Assembly (NCBI GenBank): GCA_958450365.1
Contig: CAUEEP010000731.1
Coordinates: forward strand, 3,162,501-3,226,500
From: Mesorhabditis belari
Lineage: Eukaryota > Nematoda > Chromadorea > Rhabditida > Rhabditidae
Reading direction: 5' to 3'
Length of the DNA stretch: 64,000 nt
A program made the translations under genes and the position numbers. A model generated the notes under the pieces. It ran no database searches, was not told the origin of the DNA, and was given only the letters and a program-made list of their open reading frames with translations. Shown here piece by piece: positions 1-10,431 of the stretch (position 1 is its first letter; every line of letters begins with the position of its first letter).

Positions 1-429
1 CAATCGCCTTATGTAAGTAACTTTTTGTAAACGCTTTTTGACAATTTTTTTTTATTTTGCTGTTTTTGAATAAATTAGAATAAACTTGTTTATTCGAATT
101 TATTCAAAATTTTCTTAGCCGTTCAAATGAATTGGATCGAGAAGAAATCGAAAATCATCGATTAGATGGTGGATTCGTTAAAAAATTGATTAAATTATGT
201 GATTAATCGGTTACGATACGATATCTATTTCAGTAAAATCTCCTTTTTTTCAGTGCTGATCGAAGCAAATCGATCATTTGTCGAAAATTGCAATACAAAA
301 CTCAATATCAATGTTTGTTCGTACAACGATTTCGAAAGATCTTCTTCCATGGACCAAAAATCACGTTGACAAGAGGATTTGCTGAGCAGATGCAGAGCAG
401 ATGATGCTGATGCTCACAAGGCTGATTCA

Positions 430-770
430 GCACTGGCGCAATCAGGATTTCTTCGATTTGGTCACCTTTAATGACCAATCCAATCGATGTCACTCATTGA
501 AATATTCTTGAATCAAAAAAACATCCTCAAAACCGCATTCCAACATCGATTAGATAAGTTTTTGCTTAGAAAATCACATTAAAAAACGATGATTTTACTG
601 GGTGACTATGGGTTTTTTTGTGAAAAGGGGAATGGGAGGAGGGGAATTGATGGGGAAAAGAGAATGAGGACTCACAAAGCCCGCGACCACCCATCACGTT
701 TCCTTCAAGAAAGAAAGAAAATTGAAAGAAAGTAACAACAACTAGCCGCATAGTACTAAGAAGATTGAAA
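430..770. repeat. dispersed repeat, copy 1
   Basis: About 340 bp that recurs in direct orientation at 2114-2450. Its inner 200 bp recurs inverted at 1885-2090. The copies share long identical blocks such as TTTGGTCACCTTTAATGACC and the end ACTAGCCGCATA. The open frame in each copy is the same in all three and ends at a repeat edge, so I treat it as repeat sequence, not a gene. Confidence 0.7.
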
Positions 771-1239
771 AAAAGAAAGGATAGATTATCTTTTATGTGC
801 TTATCACGATGAACAAATCATAACAATGTTTTCGATGTTCACGAAGCAAAGAAAAATTTTCGGGACGCATTCTAAAATGCACTAGCTACCGTAATCCGCA
901 ATTTCCATTGCCATTTTTCCAATGAAGCGATTTTTCGTTATTTTTATTCATTTTTCATCGTTTTTCTTTGTCATTTCATCGCAAATTCATCAAGATCAAC
1001 TGCTATATAACAGAAGTTACCGTAAATACCGTAATAATACCCCATCCCCTCTCGTACAGTCGCGTAGTCGCTAAAGTTTTTTAGTATTTCATTTTTTTTG
1101 CAAAGCACCCATACTTTCAAAAAATGCATCTTTGGTATCAAAAAAATAGCCCTGAATCTTCTTGAAAATCTTCTTTCATTTAGAATCCTAAGTAGCGTAA
1201 CTATTCTATTAGAAGGGCATGCCCATTTAATTTTTTGAA

Positions 1240-1430
1240 CCTTCCTTTTGAACCTTTTGAACCTTTTGAACCTTTTGAACCTTTTGAACCTTTTGAACCT
1301 TCCTTTTGAACCTTTTGAACCTTTTGAACCTTTTGAACCTTTTGAACCTTTTGAACCTTTTGAACCTTTTGAACCTTCCTTTTGAACCTTTTGAACCTTC
1401 CTTTTGAACCTTTTGAACCTTTTGAACCTC
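1240..1430. repeat. 9-bp minisatellite (CCTTTTGAA)n
   Basis: Some 20 tandem units of CCTTTTGAA, with occasional CC insertions that shift the register. All three reverse frames stay open because the unit is a multiple of three without stops. That is a repeat artefact. Confidence 0.9.
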
Positions 1431-1884
1431 CCAAAATCGACTGCCCATAAAAATGGATTAGAAATCAAAAGTGTTAAAATTGTTGAAAACTATTTTGAAC
1501 AATAGTTCTTGGTCCAAAACATACAGAAAACACGTTTAAAGTGAAACCATTTTCTCACCTGAACCCCTTAAGAATCTTTCCAAAAGAATGCCCTGCATAA
1601 ATATGCAATGCCCTGCATTTTTTAATTTTTCCAATAATGCTCCCGAAAAACTCGTTTCCCCGTCTGCATGTCGCGATATTGTAATCACAGCAATTGACTA
1701 GAGCTCTGTGATTCATTCTTGATCAAGTGCGCAATTGAAAACAATTCCTTTATCCTTAGAATCTTAGCCGAGTTGAGTTATTCCCCATTTCCAACTCTTT
1801 CACTATCTGAAACAAACATCGAAATGTGAACATCGAAAACATTGTTATGATTTGTTCATCGTGATAAGCAAATAAAAGCTAATC

Positions 1885-2090
1885 CATCGTTTTTTTTCAA
1901 TCTTGTTATTATTATGCGGCTAGTTGTTGTTACTTTCTTTCAATTTTCTTTCTTTCTTGAAGGAAACGTGATGGGTGGTCGCGGGCTTTGTGAGTCCTCA
2001 TTCTCTTTTCCCCATCAATTCCCCTCCTCCCATTCCCCTTTTCACAAAACAACCCATAGTCACCCAGTAAAATCATCGTTTTTTATCATT
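1885..2090. repeat. dispersed repeat, inverted copy
   Basis: Reverse complement of the core at 566-760 and 2270-2430. With the direct copies it could form large hairpins. Identity is high by eye, so the duplication is probably recent. Confidence 0.7.
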
Positions 2091-2113
2091 CAAACGCTCA
2101 TTCAGAACTAGCA

Positions 2114-2450
2114 AAATCAGGATTTCTCCGATTTGGTCACCTTTAATGACCAATCCAATCGATTTCACTCATTGAAATATTCTTGAATCAAAAAAACATC
2201 CTCAAAACCGCATTCCAACATCGATTAGATAAGTTTTTGCTTAGAAAATCACAATAAAAACGATGATTTTACTGGGTGACTATGGGTTGTTTTGTGAAAA
2301 GGGGAATGGGAGGAGGGGAATTGATGGGGAAAAGAGAATGAGGACTCACAAAGCCCGCGACCACCCATCAAGTTTCCTTCAAGAAAGAAAGAAAATTGAA
2401 AGAAAGTAACAACAACTAGCCGCATAGTACTAAGAAGATTGAAAAAAAAC
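2114..2450. repeat. dispersed repeat, copy 3
   Basis: Direct copy of 430-770. It is followed at about 2450-2510 by a piece of another dispersed sequence (ACGTCAAAATTCGACAAATT) that also occurs near 15770-15800 and 55040-55090, where it belongs to a mariner-like end. Confidence 0.65.
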
Positions 2451-2746
2451 GATACGTCAAAATTCGACAAATTTAAGGTACTCTCCCAAAAAATCTGAAA
2501 GGACTTTTGCATCAACCCAATAGTAAAGATTACTCTACACTGATTCTTTCTTGAGGTATCTTTTGATCTTTTGGGTGGGTTTGAGTGATGTTCTATTGTG
2601 TGATGGGTGATTATTGTGATCTTTTTTTTTTTGGGAGCTATTCAATTCAATAAAGCATAGATATAAAATAGGTTAATGTTTCTAGTTTTTGTGTGTATGT
2701 TTTTTAAAAAACAATTGACAAGCTAGAATGACTAGCGGCAGTTAAT

Positions 2747-2955
2747 TGTAAGCCAAGTGTAAGCCAATTGTAAGCCAAGTGTAAGCCAAGTGTAAGCCAA
2801 TTGTAAGCCAAGTGTAAGCCAATTGTAAGCCAAGTGTAAGCCAATTGTAAGCCAAGTGTAAGCCAAGTGTAAGCCAAGTGTAAGCCAATTGTAAGCCAAG
2901 TGTAAGCCAAGTGTAAGCCAAGTGTAAGCCAATTGTAAGCTTGAATTGTAAGCCA
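2747..2955. repeat. 11-bp minisatellite TAAGCCAAGTG / TAAGCCAATTG
   Basis: About 18 units of 11 bp that alternate between two variants (GTG and TTG ends). It lies just past the 3' end of the minus-strand receptor gene. Confidence 0.9.
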
Positions 2956-3005
2956 ATTTTCTTCTTTTGCTAAACACTTTTAGTTTCACTTGTTCAATTA
3001 ACAAT

Positions 3006-6000
3006 TTACATCAACACAATGACAATTGTTAGAATGACATTCGCTGCCTGGAAAACGAACAAGAGACCCAAGTCGATGACGTCATAGAAACGAATCCAGT
3101 ATATGTAGAACTCTTCACGGATCTCCGTTTTACGAATGTAATCGCAAACATTCTGGAAGGCTTGTTATTGAGGCTTGTTATTGAGAGGTTAGCTTCAATT
3201 TAACTAGTGTACTTTGTGCTGAAAGCTGTAAACGTATTCTTTCTAACGCACTAAAGACACACTCATTTCCTTTAGAAATTTCAAAGCATTATTGCGAGAA
3301 AAGAAGAAACAAAAGTACGAGAAAGGTTATGTTTACAGAGTTTTGATTTCAAAGTACACAAAAAAAAAAGAAGTAAAGAAGAAAACTTTCGGAAACAAAC
3401 CCTTAGTGATACTTCAAGTTCATTGAGCGCACTCTGGAATTCGTGTCCGTCCGCCGAGCGAAGTACTCGTAAACCCAGTCGACTTGGCTAAATCGTAAAT
3501 GCTTTATGAGAAAAGTACAGTGTTTATTGTATTTAAAAGTATTATAGTCTTATCATTGTATTTTGTCTAAAAGCTAATACCGTATTTTCTCTAATAGTAG
3601 TGCACCCCGACGAGCCGAGTTGATGACTATTTTACGGTTTCCAAGCTTTCCAAGCTTTCCAAGCTTTCCCAGAAGCTCAACCCTCAAATCCCCAACAAGA
3701 TCTCATCGTCAGCTACATTTTCCGACCGCACATCGATAGGTTCTGATAAGCGGCTCTCGAGATTTCAAGGAATTTAGACAAAGCTTACGGTGTACGACTA
3801 TTAGAGAAAATACGGTAGTTACTAAATCAACTCACAAGGAATACCGTTGTCTCTCTAATAGTAGTGCACCCAGCGAGCCGAGTTAATGACTATTTTACGG
3901 TTTCCAAGTTTTCCCAGAAGCTCAACACTCAAATCCCCAACAAGATCTCATCATCAGCTACATTTTCCGACCCCACATCGATAGATTCTGATAAGCGGTT
4001 CTCGAGATTTCGAGGAATTTAGGCAAAGCTTACGGTGCACTACTATTAGAGAGAATACGGTATTATATACTGAAGTAATTCCTTAAATTCTAGAATTTTC
4101 TATGCTTTTTCAAGAGTTTTTAGACAAATTCATGATTAAAAATCAAAATTTCTTATTAAATAATCAATCTAGTTTCCTTAAAGCTTATTTTTTTTTCAAT
4201 AAACTTTTTTCAGAATTACATAATTACATTTGTCTTCGGGAATTTCTCGAAAGCTTTCTTTGCCAGCGTTTCACTTGGAATGAACTCGCGAGTGTTCGTC
4301 CGTTGATGAGCTATCTGATAGCTATTGTTTAATAGAAATTTAATACCTGAAAAGCTGATTAGTTAGATATAAATACCGTAAATACTGTAATAGTACCCCA
4401 CCCTCCTCGTAAAGTCGTGTCGTCGCTAGTCGCAAAAGTTTATTAGTATTTCATTTTTTTCAAAGCGCCCGTACTTTCCAAAAAATGCGTCTTTGGTATC
4501 AAAAAAATAGCTGAAGTTCAGGGCTATTTTTTGATACCAAAGCGCGCATTGTAGCATAAACCAGTGTCGAGAAAAACTCGTTCAAAGCTCGACTACGCGA
4601 TGCTCCGGCCGTCATCATCTTTGGTATCAAGAAGTAGCCCTGAATTTCAGCTATTTTTTGATACCTAAGCGCGCATTGTAGCATAAACCAGTGTCGAGAA
4701 AAACTCGTTCAAAGCTAGACTACCCAACACTCCGCGCCGTCATTATGGGGGTGGGGTACTATTACAGTATTTACGGTAATGGTATTTATATTCAAATTTC
4801 ACCTGTAGAAAAATCGAAGCCATCACGCCTAAAGAGCAAATGACGATCTCGCCAAGAACGTAGCGACCTGAAAACAATGAGACTAAAACAATGAGTCATA
4901 CCATAATCCCAAGTAGATTTCCACGTTTCCAGAAAAAACGTATTCCAGCTTAAAAACTCCTCAAGAGCTGAAAGTACCCAAGCGTGGCAATGGAGCCGAT
5001 TTTGGCATATCCTGTCCAACGATGTCTAACATGACAGCAAGTGAGAGAAGTGTTGTTAAACCGAGAGAAGCCTAGGAAATTAAAAGATCATTCTAATAGA
5101 AGCACCTCGTAAAGTCGCGTAGTCGCGTAGTCGCAAAATTTCAATTTTCATTAGTTCATTTCATTAATTCATTTCATTAATAGATTTTCTCTAAATGCAT
5201 ATTTGGGGTTTAAAATATAGTTGAGATTTGAGGCTATCGTTTGCAGCCTAAGCGCATACTGTAGCATAAAATGACACTAAGAATATGGTGCTTAAAGTTA
5301 GACTACGTGATGCTCCGGCTGTCATTCTAGGAGCCGTTTATTAGACTAATTACAATATATATATGTTATGTCCGATTTAGATTTTCGTCCGATTTAGACT
5401 CAATCTTAATCAGACGTCCGATTTAGACTCAATCTTAATCAGACGTCCGATTTAGACTCAATCTTAATCAGACGTCCGATTTAGACTCAATCTTAATCAG
5501 ACGTCCGATTTAGACTCAATTTTAATCAGACGTCCGATTTAGACTCAAAATCTAAATCGGACGTCTGTTTTAGATTGAGTCTAAATCGGACATAACATAT
5601 ATATGAATAAAATGGCTTAAATGGTAGCATTTATCAAATATTCGAGTTTTCTAGACAGGCAACAACGCAAAAGGCAATAGTTTTGAAGAGAAAAAGGTTA
5701 ACGTTGTTAACGTTAAGCGAATTAATAAGTTTGTTTCCTTTTTGAAGGGTTAAAATTTGTACAAAATGATCTCTAAATCTAGTAAAAAAAAATGATCTTA
5801 ATAAAGCTTGAAAAGCCTCTTTAGATATGCCTTTCTTAAACACACTTTCTCAGCTCGATCTCCTTCATTATTCAGCGGGGTGAAGAGACCGAAAATGGCC
5901 AGTGTTGAGACGATAAATGTGGGCAGAAATAAGACATACATGTAGTAATTCGATTTGCGTTTCAATTCAATCACATAATGGAGTTCCTAAATGAAAATTG

Positions 6001-9000
6001 ATAACGAAATTTGTGTTTGATCATTTACCCCATACATTCCCCCATCATTGTCTAAATAGTTGTAGGCGGAGATGTTCTCGACGGTCCATTCGCTGTTTCC
6101 CTTGTACTAAATAAAGTAATAATAATAAAGATTTTTAAAAAATTGACGTTTTTTTTCCAGAAGATAAGTTTCCTCAGCCGGAATCGAACCCTCGACCCCA
6201 AATGGTCCATATCGGCTTTCCAGGCAGGCGCTCTAACCACTGAGCCATCCGGTCTATGTGGCCGAGGGGAGAAAAATGGTATACAAGGGGGTAGAGAAAG
6301 AAAAACATCCGGTATTTTCCAACTCACATCGGGGCCCGGATTCAAGACATATTCCTGTGCAATGAGTTGTATCTCGTTCACCGTGTACACCCACGAACCG
6401 AACTTCACTTCGCATTGTTGCAAGTCGAACGGGAAAGCGACCAACTGAGAATGGGAATTGTTGTAGTATTGTGCTAATTTCATTTGAATCCACTAATCCA
6501 ACTCACATCAAGACTGCACCTTGTCGTGTAAACAGCCGGCACACTTGTCTAAAAATAAAACAAATTTTCGAGATGCTTTCCTTTCTTGAACCTGAACCGT
6601 CCCATCGCTGAAAACGACAGAGAAGCGTGAGTCGGCGTCGATCACGTCCTCCTCAGCAGCACTAGAAAAGAAAAAATTCACTTCTAAAAAGGTCGGCTAA
6701 GGAGAAGCTAGGCTTTTGGCTCTGATCTTAGTAATATAGAATTGATCCTGTAATATAGATCGGATGCAACACAGGTCAAGAAATGTTAGGCCGGGTTAAA
6801 GCCCAAATATAGACCAGCAGAGCTGCTCCAACCGAAAGCTAGAACCAAGGCAGCATTAGAGGCCAGGTTTAGGCGTGGCCTGTTCTAAACGTGAGTTACT
6901 GTAAACTATGCTAGACCAAACCCAGCTCTAGTCAAAGTAAGGTACTTTCAATCCATAAAAGGTTTAGCTTCTGATCTAGCTAGCGTTTTTATTAGTCGAG
7001 CAAAAATTGCACTTTTCTTGGATGTTCTTTTGTTTGGCTACCGATGACTTTGATTTTCTTTTGATCTTTTTTTATTTGACTATCCATTGACCATTGAAGA
7101 AATTTCATTTTATCCAAATTTTCAAACGATTTCAATAAAAGATCAATTTTTTTTTCAATTAATTTTCAAGTTATCAGTCTATTCTATAAAATTGAATAGT
7201 TTTAAGAATTTTCCTAAAAAAATTAGGTCAAACCGAACTGAACTCTTGTTAAAACAAGATACTTCTAGTGCCCGACAGGATTAGCTTTTTCATTTACTTT
7301 TATGTTAGTCTAGAAAAATCGATTTTAAAGCAGTTTCCTTGAGACTTCTTTTGTGTCTTTGTTATATTTCCTTTATAGTTTCTATTTAGTTCCTTTCAAG
7401 TTCCTTTAAAGTTCTTTTATAGTTCCTTTATAGTTCCTTTATAGTTCCTTTATAGTTCCTATTAAGTTCCTTCAAAGTTCCTTTAAAGTTCCTTTATAGT
7501 TCCTTTATAGTTCTTTTATAGTTCCTTTATAGTTCCTATTTAGCTCCTTTATAGTTCCTTTAAAGTTCCTTTATAGTTCCTTTAAAGTTCCTTTATAGTT
7601 CCTATTTGGTTCCCCTATAGTTCTTATTTAGTTCTTTATTTAGTTGAGACTTCTTTCTTCTTCTTCTTCTTTTGTTTTTTTTTTCATTAAAGAAAAGGCA
7701 CTTCATTTTATCCAAATTTTCAAACGATTTCAATAAAAGATCAATTTTTTTTCAATTAATTTTCAAGTTATCAGTCTATTCTATAAAATTGAATAGTTTT
7801 AAGAATTTTTCTTAAAAAAATCAGAATTTACCATTTGTTGCTATGGTTTCTCAATACAAAAGATCGAGACAAAAAATAGAATAAAGAGAAAGAAGAAAAA
7901 GAAAAAGGAGAAAAAGAAGAAAAAGAAAAAGAAGAAAAAAAATCGAGTGAGAAATGGGTAAAGAATTACCGGATAATTATTTTGGGTGCGCTTTTCGAGA
8001 TGGGAAAAAGGCATTGATTGGAAAGGGGAAAGCAATAAACGCATCCAATTCTCGATTTTGTGATTCTCCTTTTTTTTGCGCATTACTTTGATAATTGGTT
8101 GAGTTCATTTTTCTATTTTTAATGAGCAATTTTAATCTCTTTATTATCTGGATCGTTTACTTTTTCCCGGTTCATTTACCCAATTTTAGTGCGAATTTTC
8201 TTTGACTAGTCAATTCAATTTTCGATAAATGGCTTACTTTGACTTTGACTTACAGACTCTTATTTTCTTTCTTGCTACTCAGCTACTCAGCTGCTAGATA
8301 AGAAACATTTCAATAGCTCAAAACTTATCCACTTTTTCATTACCCAAATGATAGTGAGTCTTTAGCTTGTGAGATTTTAGATTCAAGTTTTACATCTTAT
8401 TAGTCGGCAACTCACCCATTAACAATAGCAATGTCAGGTCGCCAAAGAGATCTCTCAGCTGTAAGCACTCTTGTCGTGTTGCCGAATGCGCTCGGATCCC
8501 ATGAGAGATTTGGATCATACCAACTCTGTAAATTGAAATTGATTGATAAATTGATATGATGATTGATAAATTGAAAAGTCGGCAAAAAAGGGGAGCAAGG
8601 GGACTCGAACCCCCGACCTTTCACCTACCCTTCGCTTACTAACCACACGCTCTACCACTGAGCCACTCGGGTAGCATGCGCTGAAGAAGAAATATGAAAC
8701 ATAAGGAAGAAAGAACTCTTTTGTATCTGTTAGATATTGTCTTCTTTAACAATTTTTTAGTTTTTATTCTCTATACGAACCCTCGACCTCGATTCTTTAT
8801 TCTCTGTTTTTATTTCTCTAGTTAGTATGGCACAATTGTAAGGAAATTGTACCTGTATGCCAAGCATTGCCAAGCATTGCCAAGCATTGCCAAGCATTGC
8901 CAAGCATTGCCAAGCATTGCCAAGCATTGCCAAGCATTGCCAAGCATTGCCAAGCATTGCCAAGCATTGCCAAGCATTGCCAAGCATTGCCAAGCATTGC

Positions 9001-10308
9001 CAAGCATTGCCAAGCATTGCCAAACATTTATGCCTTCTAGATTCCTTTTCAACATTTTCACAACCAAATCCTTCTTGTTTAACTCAATTTGACTGAGAGA
9101 AATCCTCCGAAACATTCCCGTTTCTCCCAGCAACCAAAAACCTTTTCTCAACTTTTCACCTGCTTCAAGTTTACTTTTAGAAATCTCAGCTTTTCTTTAT
9201 AAATGACGCCTTTTCACCTTTTGCACATCCGCCGAGAAAGTCATCTGTTCGCCTTGTTGATCGAGTGTCAATAGAACGAAATAGTTTATGGTAATCGTCA
9301 CATTCGTTATATAATTATCATCTGTTATCGGCGTTGGTCTAAACTACTAAAATGATTACTGATCACTTACAAAATGTCAAAAATGATTTAAAATGATCAG
9401 AATTATTTGTCCGGTTCATTTGCCCAAGTCCAAGTTGGGTAAATGAACCGGGCAAATCATTTGCCCGGTTTGTTCGAGTAAATCATTTGCCATGAAAGAG
9501 CGAAAAGTCAGCTAGACCTGGGTTTGGCTTTAGCCAAAGATTTAGCTAAGATTTCTTAACTAAGAAGAACTAAGAAGCAATTCAAGTAACAGATTCATTC
9601 AACTAAATAGTAAACTAAATAGTAAACTTGAAATTTACTGAGATTTTACAGAGATTTTGTACTCGATACATATTGACTTCAGAAACTGGTTGATTGAACC
9701 TGATTTCTAAACCATAGATGAAAGTCAAACCAATCAAGAATCAGATAAGCTAAATAAGCTCAAAAAAAACCCCAGTTTCACGTTTTCACGCCTAGCTTTG
9801 GTTCAAATCTTTCTCGAGAAACTCCCAATCAAAAGTCATACCTGATATCCTGATCATAGCTCCCGAATAGCATATTATAGTGCTCAGGCTCAGGCTCAGC
9901 CTAAGCCTGAGCCTGAGCCTGAGCTAAGCCTAAGCCTGAGCGCAAAAAAACCCCAGTTTCACGCCTAGCTTTAGTTTAAATCTTTCGAAATCAAATCGAA
10001 AAACTCCCAATCAAAAGCCATACCTGATATCCTGATCATAGCTCCCGAATAGCATATTATAGTGCTCAGGCTCAGGCTCAGCCTAAGCCTGAGCCTGAGC
10101 TAAGCCTGAGCCTGAGCCTAAGCTAAGCCTAAGCTCAAAAAAACCCCAGTTTCACGCCTAGCTTTGGTTCAAGTCTTTCTCGAGAAACTCCCAATCAAAA
10201 GCCATACCTGATATCCTGATCATAGCTCCCGAATAGCATATTATAAACGGCTTTCTCATTATCTGACGCGGAAATTTTTGTGATCAAAAAGAAATAGATT
10301 AGCCACAT
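3006..10308 (-). CDS. nicotinic-type Cys-loop ligand-gated ion channel subunit
   Basis: Complete 13-exon model, 419 aa. Exons (high to low): 10208-10308, 9218-9338, 8416-8525, 6592-6661, 6507-6548, 6328-6444, 6029-6106, 5846-5986, 4978-5071, 4803-4867, 4228-4314, 3401-3487, 3006-3152. All junctions keep frame. Seen in the protein: an N-terminal signal peptide (MWLIYFFLITKISA); the ligand-domain motif SWYDPNLSWDP; a Cys-loop with exactly 13 residues between cysteines and the FPFD motif, built across an exon junction; M1 (PTFIVSTLAIFGLFTP); M2 preceded by AEK (GLTTLLSLAVMLDIV), typical of cation channels; M3 (YVLGEIVICSLGVMASIFL); a short cytoplasmic loop; and M4 near the C-terminus. There is no vicinal Cys-Cys pair in loop C, so it is a non-alpha type subunit. 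Family certain; exact subfamily and ligand not known. Confidence 0.9.
3588..3817. mobile_element. MITE (TACCGTATTYTCTCTAATAG ends), copy 1 of tandem pair
   Basis: About 230 bp with terminal inverted repeats beginning TACCGTATTTTCTCTAATAG and ending in its complement. It lies in an intron of the receptor gene, 24 bp from a second copy in the same orientation. The interior has no coding capacity. Confidence 0.8.
3842..4062. mobile_element. MITE, copy 2 of tandem pair
   Basis: Same family as 3588-3817 and in the same orientation. The pair plus its spacer (with TAAATCAACTCACAAGGAAT) recurs reverse-complemented at 37268-37722. Confidence 0.8.
4374..4778. mobile_element. palindromic MITE with TACCGTAAATACTGTAATAG ends
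   Basis: Inverted ends: TACCGTAAATACTGTAATAGT on the left and the complement on the right, with internal duplicated and inverted segments (TTTGGTATCAAAAA). A half copy lies at about 1016-1160 and a relic at 33790-33840. It sits in a receptor intron. No transposase. Confidence 0.7.
5358..5605. repeat. hairpin repeat with 29-bp tandem core
   Basis: Outer inverted repeat TATATATGTTATGTCCGATT on the left with its complement on the right. Between them are about five units of a 29-bp repeat (GTCCGATTTAGACTCAATCT plus TAATCAGAC), then the inverted end. The same end sequence occurs alone at about 35023-35055. It lies in an intron of the receptor gene. Confidence 0.75.
6168..6255 (-). ncRNA. tRNA-like sequence (A box and B box)
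   Basis: On the minus strand the A box GGCTCAGTGGTTAGAGC and B box GGTTCGATTCC are intact. A loop CTGGAAA would give anticodon GGA, with an unusually long region before the T arm. I find no 7-bp acceptor stem, and the T stem has mismatches, so this is a tRNA pseudogene or tRNA-derived repeat. It lies in a receptor intron. Confidence 0.5.
7370..7640. repeat. 11-bp minisatellite (AGTTCCTTTAT)n
   Basis: About 24 units of an 11-bp repeat with variants (AAAGTTCCTTT, ATAGTTCCTAT). The same unit forms a separate array at 53795-53885. It is in a receptor intron. Confidence 0.9.
7860..7945. repeat. GA-rich microsatellite
   Basis: Imperfect AAGAAAAAG repeats within a receptor intron. The long phenylalanine-rich reverse frame here is a repeat artefact. 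Confidence 0.8.
8590..8676 (-). ncRNA. tRNA-like sequence (A and B boxes, pol III T-run)
   Basis: Minus strand: D arm GGCTCAGTGGTAGAGC, T arm with a good stem (GGGGG TTCGAGT CCCCT), then TTTTTT, a pol III terminator. The variable region is long. The bases that should form the acceptor stem do not pair, so a working tRNA is unlikely. It lies 55 bp past a receptor exon, in an intron. Confidence 0.5.
8857..9025. repeat. 10-bp minisatellite (GCCAAGCATT)n
   Basis: About 16 perfect units of GCCAAGCATT with one variant at the right edge. All frames read through it on both strands, which explains the overlapping open frames. It lies in a receptor intron. Confidence 0.95.
9760..10245. repeat. triplicated exon-1 end and intron start of the receptor gene
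   Basis: Three tandem units of about 180 bp. The outermost (10208-10245) is the real 3' end of receptor exon 1 with its donor. Copies of the same exon end and donor lie at about 10024-10061 and 9842-9879, each followed by telomere-like GCTCAG/GCCTAA repeats. The two inner copies lie inside intron 1 and would act as extra 5' splice sites if used. Confidence 0.85.
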
Positions 10309-10431
10309 TTTCGAAATATTTCAAAGATTTTCTCGAAACATTCGATTCTTTTGTGTGTGTTTTTCCCAGTTCTCATCGAATTATTCAAAGGATTTTCTTT
10401 TGTTTTGTAAAGAGACCATTTCACTTTTTAG
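10309..10431. promoter_or_regulatory. divergent promoter region between receptor and srh genes
   Basis: The start codons of the minus-strand channel gene (10308) and the plus-strand chemoreceptor (10432) are only 123 bp apart, so both upstream regions share this AT-rich stretch. I see no specific factor site I would name. Shared control of two sensory-type genes is an inference from spacing. Confidence 0.5.

Larger units (their letters stand above)
1..2700. other. gene-free repeat-rich stretch
   Basis: I see no gene here. The stretch holds a dispersed repeat in three copies (about 430-770 and 2114-2450 in direct orientation, 1885-2090 inverted), one half of a MITE-like sequence (about 1016-1160) and a 9-bp tandem array (1240-1430). 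Apparent open frames are repeats read in frame. The dispersed repeat recurs in shorter form near 35490-35580. Confidence 0.6.

Noticed and set aside
971..1468. 165-aa Lys/Phe/Arg/Gly/Ser repeat frame
   Set aside because: 9-bp minisatellite with no splice or codon-use support.
4499..4684. 61-aa reverse frame
   Set aside because: Lies inside the palindromic MITE at 4374-4778, with repeated internal segments; not coding.
6052..6483. 143-aa single-exon gene beginning MKLAQYYNN
   Set aside because: It contains a receptor exon (6328-6444) but its start is intron sequence; the spliced model restores the Cys-loop.
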